Positions 1 through 10,651 of a DNA stretch of 64,000 nt are shown here, piece by piece; positions within the stretch are counted from its first letter, which is position 1; each line of letters starts with the position of its first letter. A model generated the notes under the pieces. It was not told where the DNA came from. It saw only the letters and a program-made list of their open reading frames with translations, and did not search any database. The position numbers and the translations under genes were made by a program. The DNA is from Pegoplata infirma. Taxonomy: Eukaryota; Arthropoda; Insecta; Diptera; Anthomyiidae. The stretch is from positions 177,415,896 to 177,479,895 of the forward strand of contig OY992540.1 in the NCBI GenBank assembly GCA_963921195.1, read 5' to 3'.

Positions 1-590
1 ACAATATGTTATTTGTGTTGTTGTGAGTTAATAATCCATATTAGGGTTATTCATCACTATGGCGTGCCAACCATTATGTTCAAATTCTGATTAATTTTTA
101 TTAAAAAATAAAAATTGTTTTATTCGACCTTTAAAATATTATATTTTGAGGATGTTTATTCTGGCTCGAGGTCAAAACTCTTTGTTGGATGTTCAGATGA
201 ACAATCTTTCCAGGACTGGAGTTCGTGAAAATTGTATATTTACCCAATTAGAAATTTTGTCTTTAAGACAATGTCAGTAATGATTCATCAGGTAGAAGTC
301 AGCAAGTGAATACATTTTACTAAAGACAACTTAATGACATGTCATAATTTTTGTCGGAGCTCCCCAAGCTCTATAAATGTACTGACTTGTCATATAAGTT
401 GTCTTATCAATTTAGAAAAATCATGTCATTAATGCTGACAATTATATAGCAAATCCAACCCATCACTAAAATTTTTTTCCGATGTAAAATCGATGTAATT
501 TTGTTTAATCTTTTAAAATTCTTTTAATTTTCTTTGTAATTAAAAAAATAAAATTGAATTGGTCTTAAAACAATAAAAAAAAAATAAAAA
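1..590. other. AT-rich stretch without a gene
   Basis: No open frame of note. An imperfect palindrome spans about 262-450: the left arm contains AGACAACTTAATGACA, and the right arm read in reverse contains AGACAACTTATATGACA, so this may be a decayed MITE. I saw no target duplication to fix its ends. Confidence 0.35.
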
Positions 591-591
591 A

Positions 592-660
592 TCCGCGACC
601 GGGGATTGAACCAAGGCCAAAAAGCTGTCGAGCCTGCTAGGCAACTAGGCCAACCACAAC
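592..660 (-). repeat. tRNA-like sequence (SINE head or tRNA pseudogene)
   Basis: Read on the minus strand, this holds an A-box-like TGGCCTAGTTGC (641-652) and a B-box GGTTCAATCCC (602-612) at the spacing of an internal Pol III promoter. The tRNA-like part ends near 593 and is followed at once by a T run, which could terminate Pol III. The T arm is nearly intact, but I cannot pair the acceptor ends, so a functional tRNA is unlikely. A tRNA-derived SINE head or tRNA pseudogene fits best. Confidence 0.45.
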
Positions 661-2160
661 TTAAAATTGTAATAAGATATATTTTGAAATCATAATATTT
701 TCAAATTTGTCAAAAACAAAATAAATTGAATGTATCGTCACCTTAATTGTAAAGGGCTCCTGCAATAATTTTTTCCTAAATGATTTTTTGTGTTGTGTAT
801 AAATAATATTAAAAACTAGCTGGCCCGGTCCGCGTTGCTGGCCCAAATATAAGATCAGTGTTATATTTCGTCTCGCTTCAAATATATAGCCTTGCAAAAA
901 ATATAATGAATTTCTTGGCTTAGAAAAATTAGTGGGCGTGGTTTTAAAGACCCAATTAGGCAGATAATCATCTTCAAATTATATTTGAGGAACTAAAAAA
1001 AATACCATGTCTTCGAATTTGTGAACTGTACAAATTTAAAACTTCTTTAGTATCATTACGAACTACACAAAATTAAATTACGCATATCTTTCGTTTTTAT
1101 CGTGAGCTATTGTCTTGAGTTCAAACAAACCTTTATAATTTCTTATTTTTCCGGGACACTTCTTATTTATATTTCATTGAAAATTAGAACTATAATTAAC
1201 ATAAAAAAAATCAGTCTGGTCATTAGTAGTCGACATATTTAGACAAAAGTGGGCGTTAAAATTTTTGTGGAAGGTAAACTTGTACATACGTTAACAATTC
1301 CCAAGGATTTAAAACCATTTGTACCAAGTTTAAGCGGAATTTATTAAGAAATATTTTTTTAATTGATCAAATTAGAGTAAAAATTAATTTAAGATATATC
1401 GATGCGCGTGGACAATTTTACTTTCCGAACAATTATAGGGACTATTACGAACATTTAAAACAAAAAAAATAGCCAAATCGGTCTAGGTGTTCTTAAGTGT
1501 TGCAAATTTTAAGGATATTGAAAAATATGGGCTTTGGATTGTTGGAGGACAATAATTATTTACCGAATCAGGTCGCTCTCCGATTTTAGATGTATTGAAA
1601 AAAGTGGGAGTGTACAATTTTTCTTTCCGTAAAAACCTTAGTTGTACATTCACGAACGTCAAAAAATACTACTAATTTCTATTTAAGATATATCAAAAAA
1701 AGTGAACGTGAAAAAATTTTAGTCAAATCAATCCAGCTGTTCTCCGATTTTAGATATATCAAAAAAAGGAAGCCTAAAAGTGGGCGTGATTAATTTCTTT
1801 TCCGAAAAAACCTAAGACGAACACTTAAAAAAAATAAGACGAACATTAAAAAAAATATTATCCAAATCGGTCAGTTCTCAAGTGATGGGATTACCAACGA
1901 ACTACATTTGATTTTTATTAATATTTTATTATTCTATATTTTATTTTTTTATAGAGAAAATTTTATTTATATCGAAAAAATAGTGGGTGGACAACTTTTC
2001 TTACCGTAAAAATCTCATTTGAACTTAATCAACTCGGTCCATTAATTCAAAATTGAGCGTAGAAATGGAAAATTCTTCTTTCCGAAAAACCTTAGTAGGA
2101 CTATGACAAACATTGAAAACAAAATTAGACAAATTGACCCAGCCATTCCATGATTTAAAA
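661..2160. repeat. Degenerate interspersed repeat with GTGGGCGTG modules
   Basis: From about 805 (GCTGGCCCGGTCCGCGTT) onward the sequence repeatedly returns to short modules: AAAGTGGGCGTG, ATATATCAAAAAAAGTG, TTTCCGAAAAA, and GACTATTACGAACATT followed by AGCCAAATCGGTC. These look like diverged tandem modules of a dispersed fly repeat. No coding potential is seen. The family is not identified. Confidence 0.4.
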
Positions 2161-3680
2161 TATATGGACATTTCCATTTAACTTTTCATTTCTTTGAAAT
2201 TTTGGTTTTTTGGCAAAAACTTTTTTTATTTGCATTCAAATGGATATCTACTGATAGAAATGCATAAAGGACTTCTAATGCAATTAGCTTGCAGACACAT
2301 AAGGCCAAAAATCTTAATTTGCAGTAGTAAGCGACAACCAAACTTCCGAAATGTGAAAAAGTCGATTGAAATTTCATAAAAATTATGTACTCTTTGGCCA
2401 ATTGTACTTGCGCCGTCCAACGTATTCTTCGAAGATTTAAAATATATGGTCCCTATACTTGTTCAAAAAAGATGTATTTATGAATTTGATGTGCCATCAA
2501 TAATAAAAAAGTTATTTGGTGGTAACGGTTTGAAATTAAAATTTCTTCATTTTCAATTTTTCGTCGTTTTTTGATCGGGAAATTTGCGCCGCTTCATACT
2601 TTTCAAAAGCTATTACGAAGAATGATAGCTGTCGTAATTGCCTACAGTTTAAAACCAGTCTCACGAATGTGCCCTCAATAGAAGCGGAGTACTAGCTAGA
2701 CAAAAGTTGAGAGACAAAACGTGAAAGTCATCAAAAATCCACTTTTTTGCGAGGCACATTCGCAATAGTACTTGAAAGTGGCCAGCACATCGCGTGATCC
2801 AAATATTTTTTGATTTTTCATAATAAAATCGATATAGCGTGTTCAAATTTTAAATAGCAAAAATTTTGCAAAAATCTGACATTTCACGATTTTAAACTTT
2901 TGCTTGTATTTTTACGCGAAAATAATTTAGATTTAAAATATACCCGTCAGACGATTGCTTGTAATGCGTATTATGGATCGTGTGCAAAAATTGGGACATT
3001 ATGTAACTGTACGCTGAAAACGCGCCAATTTTGTCTCCAGATAAACCGCCAGGGCACACCCAAACCGCTAATAGAAATTCATTTCTGTAAATGACAATTG
3101 CTGGTACTAATAAAGCTTTATTCCAAAACTGAGCGGCATTAATAAATTTTGAAGATTGTGGATTTTATGCATCTTTCAAAATTTCGTTAATCAGAAATTG
3201 CATCACTTTTAAAAATTCACAATTTTGCATAATGCACAAATTTCTTAACTAATTTGAGGGTGCTAAATCCGAATATGACCTTTAATCCTCTAAGATCCTC
3301 TAATATAGGATTAAAACTGTTTCTAAAACATTAGAGGAAATAATGCTTAGACAAAATAATCCTATTGGAAAAAAAATTGAAAATGTCCATATCTGGAAAG
3401 AAAAAAAAATTGCGCGATTTTTTTTTTCTTTCCAGATATGGCTGATTTTGCATTTTTTTAAGAAATCTCCGATTTTCTACAAGTAAATATATAGTAAAAG
3501 GTTATTCAATACGAAAAAATGAAGTACAAATAAAAAAAATAAATTTTATCAATGTTCAACATTTGATATCTCCGGTTCTATAAGGGTTAATGGATCGAAC
3601 TAAATGTCAAATTAAAGCTTAAGCTTTAAGCTTGGTTGCATAAATATATAGGTTAATAATGCATAATTTGTAGTGTTCCA
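2161..3680. other. No gene recognised
   Basis: AT-rich sequence whose frames are all short and carry no recognisable motif. The only structure that stands out is the hairpin at 3387-3441, listed separately. Confidence 0.5.
3387..3441. repeat. Perfect short palindrome
   Basis: The arm CCATATCTGGAAAG followed by an A run is mirrored exactly by a T run and CTTTCCAGATATGG around a small TTGCGCGA centre. It would form a hairpin of about 23 bp as RNA or a cruciform as DNA. No target duplication was noticed. Confidence 0.6.
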
Positions 3681-3829
3681 CTTTTATTTATTGGGCATTA
3701 GCGTTTTTTTAAATAACCGGCATAAAAAAAAATAAATAAATATGAATCCGGCAACACTGGGAATTGGCAATATGTTGGCAATAAAATACAACCTTGCAGA
3801 TTTGAAGTTTACTGCACTGAACGAATAGT

Positions 3830-5035
3830 GAAGTTGGCTGCAGTTTGACTGAAAGTCATTCTGACAGTGACAGGTCATTTACTGCAAAAATGGCCGAGAA
3901 ACTTTCTTTTCCGGTTGGTGGCCAAACAGGCAAGAAGTAAAAAAATCTGATCTCGCAAAATTAGAATCGAAAAAAATAACATCAATCCGCGTGTCCTGAA
4001 ATAGAAAGGGTAAGATTATTGAGGCGTAATAGAAAACGGAAAAAAACTCAATAATTATTTGTTACAGATTTTTACGCCATCAAAAAAAAACAAGGGTTTT
4101 ATTAGAAGTTTCCCGAAATATTTTTTTTATCGACAACATTTGTGCCACCAACCACCATTTTTGAATAACATCAGCAATTGGATGCAAAGAAAGTCATCAG
4201 CCGAAGGAATTGGCCATTGGCAGAGGAAAAAGCCAGAAAAACTAACGAAAATCGGTAATTTTCTGAAAAATTTTTTTATTGGCAAAAGTGAGCCACCGCC
4301 ATTTTAGTACGACACAAAGTGAGGCCAGTCAGTTCAATAAAAAAAAAAAAAACGTAATTGTCAATCTGCAAATTTATTTGTGCAAATTGAACTAAATCAC
4401 GGAAAAAAAACTGCGTCGATTGTATTAGCAGTTTTGCTCAATTTTATAGTTGGTTTTTAGTACTCAGCCGAAAACAAGAAAAAACGTACGTGTAGACCAA
4501 CACTGGTGGCTTTGCAGAATTAAAAAAAAAAAAGAGAAAAAAAAAGGCCAAATAAAAAGACAACGAGTAGATAGCAGGCGCAACACCGTAAAATAATCCG
4601 ATTCAACAGCTTTCACGACCAGTATTTACCACAACAAAGGAAAAAAAAAAAAACAATTATCAACCGAGTTGGAGTTTTAACAACAAAAACGTTGCAGCCA
4701 ACTATAACAACAAAAATGTTCGACAGTTTTAGCGGCCAGCATTAACAGCAAAAATTTTTCAACAAAAAGTGCGGCATGCAACTTTAACAACAGCATCAAC
4801 TTTAACAACAGCATAAACAACAACAACAAAAAAAAACGGTCGACCGAAATAAAAAGATTTTGTGTTTGCAGCAAATTAAACCATCTATGAAACAACAAAA
4901 ACATTGCAGACAACATTAAGGGAAGTTTTTGTATTCAACAGTGGTGCAAAAACAGCGGGTTTTTACGACTTCAGCGTTTCACCAAACCAAACATAGTGGA
5001 GGGTATTAATAGGCAGTTTATGGACAGATAAGTAA
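3830..5035 (+). other. A/CAA-rich, mRNA-leader-like stretch; possible short exon
   Basis: Base use differs from the surroundings: many CAACA/AACAACA runs, few T runs, and higher GC in places, as in long insect 5' leaders. At 3890 an ATG in good context (CAAAAATGG) opens 16 codons ending in TAA at 3938. A GTAAAA at 3937 could be a splice donor, so 3890-3936 might be a first coding exon. No acceptor or downstream exon was found. The stretch could instead belong to the 5' LTR or leader of LTR element 1. Very uncertain. Confidence 0.2.
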
Positions 5036-6910
5036 CTGTAGAATTGTAGTAGCAAAATTTTATTATTATATTAAATTAATCATGATATAAATAATAGTGA
5101 AAAGTTTGAAAAAAAAATACCTAAAATAATTTTAAAATTTGATAATTTGAATATTTCATTAAAATATCGTCATCAGTCTATCTGAAGTGTATATAGTGGT
5201 AATTCGGTTTTGTTTCAAAAAGGTATTAACCCTTTAAATTCGCGAGTTGCTAAGTGAACGTTTCTATTGTTTTTTTTTACAATTTCTATAAACGTGTTCG
5301 GATTATCGTCGACGTTACGTTACGCAAAATAACGTAAGTGTTTGCTTGGGCAGAACCAAAAGGGAAAAAATATTTTTTTAAGTGAATGTTCTGTTGAATT
5401 TTTCCGTTTGTCCGTCTGTTGATATAATTAACTGGTCTGTCCGATTAAGAAGTTTTTCTGATTACCGGCAAATTTTGAAATAAAATATTGTAAAATTATC
5501 GGGGTTATATTTGTCGTTTTATAAAATTGGACAATTTATGGAGGAAATTAAATTTGTCTACATCCGTCTGTAATATAAGAATCGCTTGATACACTGTGCA
5601 CCGAAAGTAGACGAACATTTTTTTTTATAAAATATCCAGTACGACAAGTCTTCGTTTCCGTGAATTTTAAAGTTATTATAATTACGTTGTGGCCAATGCC
5701 ATCGTTGTGGCGGTAGCCACACACTATACATATTATACTGCTTAGATAAATTTATACTTTTTATGGTTCCTATTTTTTTTATATAAACAATTTATGATAC
5801 AGAGTTGTTATGTTCAACATTTTTGTGGTGAATTTAAAAATAGTTAAATTCAATTTAAAACAGTTTCTTTATTTTATCTCTACGCAAATCAAAATTTATA
5901 CATATTTTATACAAATTCTACTTGTTTAACCAAATTTTTTTAGTTTGAATATATACATATTCAATTTTACTTGTCGAAATAAATTTTGAATTAAAATTAC
6001 TTGTCAGACGTTGGCGAGGGTAGTACAAATTGTACCTTAGAGTTGATTCGACGTGTGTTTTACACTGAAAATTGAATGTGTAAATATTCTTCATCGAATT
6101 ATTTATACTTACTTAAATTTATACTGATTTTTTTTATGAATTTGTGAATCATCAGAAATCCGAAATTTTAGTCTCGTACGCGAAAAGTACCCTACGTAAT
6201 CTTACCCAACCAACCATAGCGCTATAGTAGGTAGGTCGTATTTTTGTTTTGTCCTGCGAATCGTAGCTTTTGCTACTTGAATGAGAGTTAAGGTTTCGGT
6301 CCAATTTTTCTATTTTAAGATAATTATTTCGAATAATGGTATTATACTTTATTAGCTGCCTTAAGCATCTTCGTAATATTATAAGTTTTATGAATTTTAG
6401 ATGAACTTACAATATACTAAGATTAAATTTAAGCATAAGCTAAGTCTTGATCTCGGTAATTGAAAACAATAAATCTATGTACAAATTTGAATTTAATTTA
6501 AACTTTTGAGTGCTTCTTTGAATATGGCTGAATAAAAAAAAAAAAAAGGCGAAGGTAAAGTATTTGGTGGACGTGAAACCAAATTTAGGGGTAACTATGA
6601 AAACTTGCAAATTAGTTACCATGGTATAAGTCACCGTGTTTAGTGACTGAGGGAGGGAGCATGTAGATAACAACATCTGTATCTACCAAATTAGCTTGAG
6701 TGGTCTTATTTTTTTTGTGCCTCAACACTTTTTTTTTGACGTTTTGTCTACTTTTTGGTACACTGGTACAAATTCTTTCTGTGTACTCTGTCCTGTAGCT
6801 GCAAGCGAACACCCGCCCAAGCCCGACGAGCCTTAGCTGTGCCCCATATTAAGTTACCAGTGTGGCAGCGACAGGCAGGGATTTCAGCTTTCCCAAGTTG
6901 AGACGTGACA
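5036..6910 (+). repeat. Probable 5' LTR of LTR element 1 (left end undefined)
   Basis: A long terminal repeat is expected directly before the primer binding site at 6916. The sequence GACGTGACA ends in CA at 6910, five bases before it. The 3' part of the element is missing, so there is no second LTR to define the left end, and the true start may lie anywhere in roughly 4.4-6.5 kb. No coding capacity; open frames here are shadows. Confidence 0.35.
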
Positions 6911-6915
6911 GTTAG

Positions 6916-6933
6916 TGGCGCCCAACGTGGGGC
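6916..6933 (+). promoter_or_regulatory. Primer binding site, tRNA-Lys
   Basis: TGGCGCCCAACGTGGGGC is the exact 18-nt complement of the 3' end of animal tRNA-Lys (CUU type). It marks where minus-strand DNA synthesis of LTR element 1 would start. Confidence 0.85.
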
Positions 6934-8848
6934 TCGAAAAAAAATATATAGATCGATTTTCAACCTTAGTAGAAATTTTTGTAAAAGCAAAGTAGAAGTC
7001 CGAATTGTCCGAAACAAAAAAAAAAAAAAATCTAAATCTAAATTTACAGACACACATACGAGCTTGGCGTTGGCGTGAGTCATGGTCATTTGATCAACAT
7101 CAAGTCCATTTGCAACGTTTTAGTCAAATCGTAAAGGGATCCACTTCGTAAGTCTTAGTGGTTTGGAACTCAAACACACTAATCGCGACGAAAGTCAGAT
7201 ACTTTGTAAAGTTTGTTGGGTAGTGTAAGTCCAAGATAGTATAAAATATATAGTCTTGTCGCGACGCTATACCTTTTACTTACGTGTACTGGTAAATTTT
7301 AAGGACAATACAGAGTTTAGCTTTTCCAAAACTGGAATTTCTAATTCAAGTTAATTTGAACATTTTTTTTATTTTCGTTTCACTAACCAAATACTTTCCC
7401 AGCCATTATATTTATTCAGAGAAAAAGTAAATTTGAGATTTCAGATTTCAGAAAACAACATACCATTGAAATAATCAACATTTTACGGGTCCGTCAAGAT
7501 ATTTTTTTAAATAAAACCCGTGTTAAAGGTAAACATTTTTAAATTTTTTTGTGTCCGTTCGTATTTAAATTTTTCATTGTTTATTTTTCGTTCATTTTTA
7601 TTTTTTTATTTTTATTTTTTTTGGTTCATTTTTATTTTTTTGTTATTTTTCATTTTTAGTTAGTCATTTTTCCATAGTTTTTGGTTATTTTTTTTTCTAA
7701 TTATTTTCATTTTTTTTTATTAATTTTTTTATGGTAGTTTGATATTTTCATATTTTTTTATTGCTAATTTTGGATAATTTCCTCAGCAATCGGTTAAGCT
7801 TTTAAAAAAAACTTAAAACATCTAATTTGCATTCTATCTCGATACATACCGAATATATATGAATACAGTCATAAAAACAATTGATCTACGTAAAACGGAA
7901 AAATAAAAACTTTCGAATTTTCCAAGACTTAATATCTAAAATTTGGTAAGCCACCAAAAGTAATCTGTTATGAAGTAATCAGATTAAAAACAGTTAAGCC
8001 GGATCAATACCAATATTCTATAACAAGTGTGGAAAAATATTGCCATTTTCAAAAGTCAAATTAAAAAGAAACAATAAATCCAAATTGTGGATAAAATATT
8101 TCACCATCTAACAATTAAACCATTGTGAGAAAAACTTTACATTATATCGCGGCAAAAGAAAAGTCAAAACCATAGAAACATTTCTTTGGGAGATATTCGG
8201 TATACAAGTTTTTGTTCGGTTATTAATTTCCTAGTAGTTTTGATTGTAATTCCGAATTGGAATATCAGATCAAACGTAAGTACCATAAAGATTTTCTTTT
8301 TGTTAATTTTTTTATTTTATTTTTCTTTAATTTTGGTTAACATTTTAGTTTTTTATTCGATTTTTTTTTGGTTAAAATTTTTTTATTTTATTTTTTTTTG
8401 GTTAAAATTTTTTTTAATTCTATTTTTTTTGGCTATTTATTTAAAATTTCATTTTTGGTTTACATCTAATTTTTGGTTAAAAATTCTTGTTCTCGTTCAA
8501 GTCAAGAACAGATCGTGATTTTGCTTATAGTCATATCGAGACTTAAACCGATAAAACTTATACATTTTTTTTTACAATTTAAGGAAAAAGGTTATACTTA
8601 TCCTGTAGTTAGTCACCACATGCAATAGTAGTTGAGCAGTGGTGCATTCTTTTATAAATTTGGAAACTCCGTGATACAAGCGGAAAGAGCTAGAATATTT
8701 TTAATAATCAATTGAATTAATTGAATATTCCTAATATTCAGCTCTCATTTTTTAGTAAACTTTTGTTGAATTTTAGAACGTCAGTCTTTCTCAAGTTTTT
8801 TTATTCTGAAACCGAAGTGGTAAGACTTATTCTTGGTAGATTCGTTTT
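6934..8848 (+). other. Long untranslated leader of LTR element 1
   Basis: 1.9 kb separate the primer site from the gag ATG. The leader is very T-rich, with repeated TTTTTGGTTA(AAA)TTTTT modules at about 7560-7760 and 8300-8480. A Phe-rich open frame at 8186-8518 arises from this low complexity and is not a gene. A leader this long suggests regulated or internal initiation, a spliced-out segment, or a later expansion of the T-rich repeats. Confidence 0.5.
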
Positions 8849-10651
8849 ATGGTTAAACTCCGTAGTGGGAGACAGACAATCTCGACCATGGGGCCACCGA
8901 CAACAACGCCACCTACTGGGACTACCCAAACTGACCCGACGGACTCTACTACCAGACAATTAGTTCAACATCAAGAAATACAAGCCGGTACTTCAAGGAG
9001 GACACCGCTGGCTTCTACAGCTAACGCAGCGATAAACACGACCATTACTGGAAACAATTCTGAATTGGATCAAGATGAGCTGGAAGGATTTGCAAGCGGT
9101 GGAGCAAACACATCTGAAGAGACCATACCGTCACCGAATTACAGTAGCTTAACGGCAAGGGAGGTTGTACAGGACTATCGTCAGAACCAGGGAAGTCGAC
9201 CACAAGGACGTACTAATCGTGTGGAAGAGCAACGCCGTGAAGAAGAAGAGAGAGCTTTGGAAGGATTAAGGCAAGTAGAAGTACATCGTGCGGTAGACGA
9301 CAGGTTTAACGAACTGCTTCCAAGGTTAGTTAGGGCAACAATAAGTGAACTTTCACAACAAAACAGTGCCGGAAGTAGACACGTTCAGCAGGAGGTGAGA
9401 CTGCCAGACTTGCGACAACCACCACCTTTACGAAGACACGCTGGTAGGCATCAATGGGATTTTCCTCCACCTCCAGTAAATAATCAACCAATTGCTAACG
9501 TTCAGCAACTTAATCGAAGCTATCAGCAGCCAAGGAATCCACATCCTTTGGACTTTCCACCACCAGTCCAGAACAGTCAACAGCCGATGCAGAATAATCC
9601 ACAACCGATGTCCAATCCCAACCAGCCAAGAAATTTGAACCAATGGGACAATCCAACACCACCACGGAATAGTCGACAACCAAACTGGTATCAGCAACAG
9701 CCTATGTTTGGCAATTTACAGCAAAACCATCCTCAAGTTCCAGGGTACAATCAGGCACCGCCAGTACAGCCGTATGCGCCAGCTTGGAATTATTATCACC
9801 ATTCAGAGCCACATAAAAGACTAGACAGGTGGGGTATAAAGTTCGCGGGGACCAAAGATTCTTATAGCGTGGAAGATTTCGTTTTTCGGGTAGAGACTAT
9901 GCAGTATGACTTTAGATGTTCTTGGGAAGAGGTGTTAAGGGCTTTTCATTTGCTTTTGGACGGTGCAGCGTTAGAATGGTTCTGGAACTACAGGAGGCTT
10001 AACAACATTACTACGTGGCCAGAACTTAAAGCAGCATTAGTTGCACAATTCCAGCGACATTACAGTGACTTCGAAATTCAACGAAAAATCCTTGCCAGAC
10101 GCCAACAAACCAAAGAATCTTTCGATGATTTTTATAACGCAATTGTAAAACTACGCAATCAGCTACGTCACCCTATGAGCGAACACGATTTAGTCAGCAT
10201 CATGAAAGATAATCTGGAACCTTCTTTGGCCAGATTATTATTTTCATCCGGAGCTATGGGGTTAGCAGAATTCTGTAGAGAAGCTCGCATGGCAGAAAAT
10301 CTTTTAAACAGTCATCGAGAAAGACAACAAACTAATCGTTACCCTGTGCGACAGGTTAATGCCTTTGAGCCCTTGTTACCAACACCCGTCGAGGAAAATC
10401 TTCCAGAGATTGACGCTCTTGAGGCTGGTAGAAATTTGTCTTGTTGGAACTGTAAAGCCGAAGGTCATTCGTTTATGGACTGTCCTGAAGAGCAACGAAG
10501 GTTATTTTGTTATAGATGTGGTCGTGAAAACACCGTCACACCGCGATGCCCTACGTGTCAGGGAAACCAAATCCCGAACGGCCCTCGTGCTGGAGTGGAC
10601 GCCCGTTCGAGAAATCAACAGAATCAAAACAACCAGCAGCCCCGACAGTAA
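8849..10651 (+). CDS. gag: Gag polyprotein of LTR element 1
   Basis: Structural protein expected to form the intracellular particle and bind the element's RNA. The 600-aa frame is intact. The N-terminal third is Thr/Ser/Gln-rich, a charged helical stretch likely to coil lies at about 124-160, and a Pro/Gln/Asn-rich linker at 185-320. The capsid-like retrotransposon Gag core runs from about 326 to 490, with motifs W-G-I-K-F-A-G and E-S-F-D-D-F-Y. The C-terminus has one zinc knuckle (C532-x2-C535-x4-H540-x4-C545) and a second four-cysteine cluster (C554, C557, C567, C570). The first ATG of the frame (8849) is taken as the start. There is no RING finger, unlike the Gag of element 2. pol follows in the -1 frame. 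Confidence 0.85.
   Translation: MVKLRSGRQTISTMGPPTTTPPTGTTQTDPTDSTTRQLVQHQEIQAGTSRRTPLASTANAAINTTITGNNSELDQDELEGFASGGANTSEETIPSPNYSSLTAREVVQDYRQNQGSRPQGRTNRVEEQRREEEERALEGLRQVEVHRAVDDRFNELLPRLVRATISELSQQNSAGSRHVQQEVRLPDLRQPPPLRRHAGRHQWDFPPPPVNNQPIANVQQLNRSYQQPRNPHPLDFPPPVQNSQQPMQNNPQPMSNPNQPRNLNQWDNPTPPRNSRQPNWYQQQPMFGNLQQNHPQVPGYNQAPPVQPYAPAWNYYHHSEPHKRLDRWGIKFAGTKDSYSVEDFVFRVETMQYDFRCSWEEVLRAFHLLLDGAALEWFWNYRRLNNITTWPELKAALVAQFQRHYSDFEIQRKILARRQQTKESFDDFYNAIVKLRNQLRHPMSEHDLVSIMKDNLEPSLARLLFSSGAMGLAEFCREARMAENLLNSHRERQQTNRYPVRQVNAFEPLLPTPVEENLPEIDALEAGRNLSCWNCKAEGHSFMDCPEEQRRLFCYRCGRENTVTPRCPTCQGNQIPNGPRAGVDARSRNQQNQNNQQPRQ

Noticed and set aside
592..660. Functional tRNA gene
   Set aside because: Acceptor arms do not pair and the anticodon arm is unclear.
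6748..7089. 113-aa minus-strand frame across the primer site
   Set aside because: Runs antisense through the LTR end and primer binding site; no motif.
8186..8518. 110-aa frame rich in Phe and Leu, membrane-like
   Set aside because: Produced by the T-rich leader of LTR element 1; low complexity.
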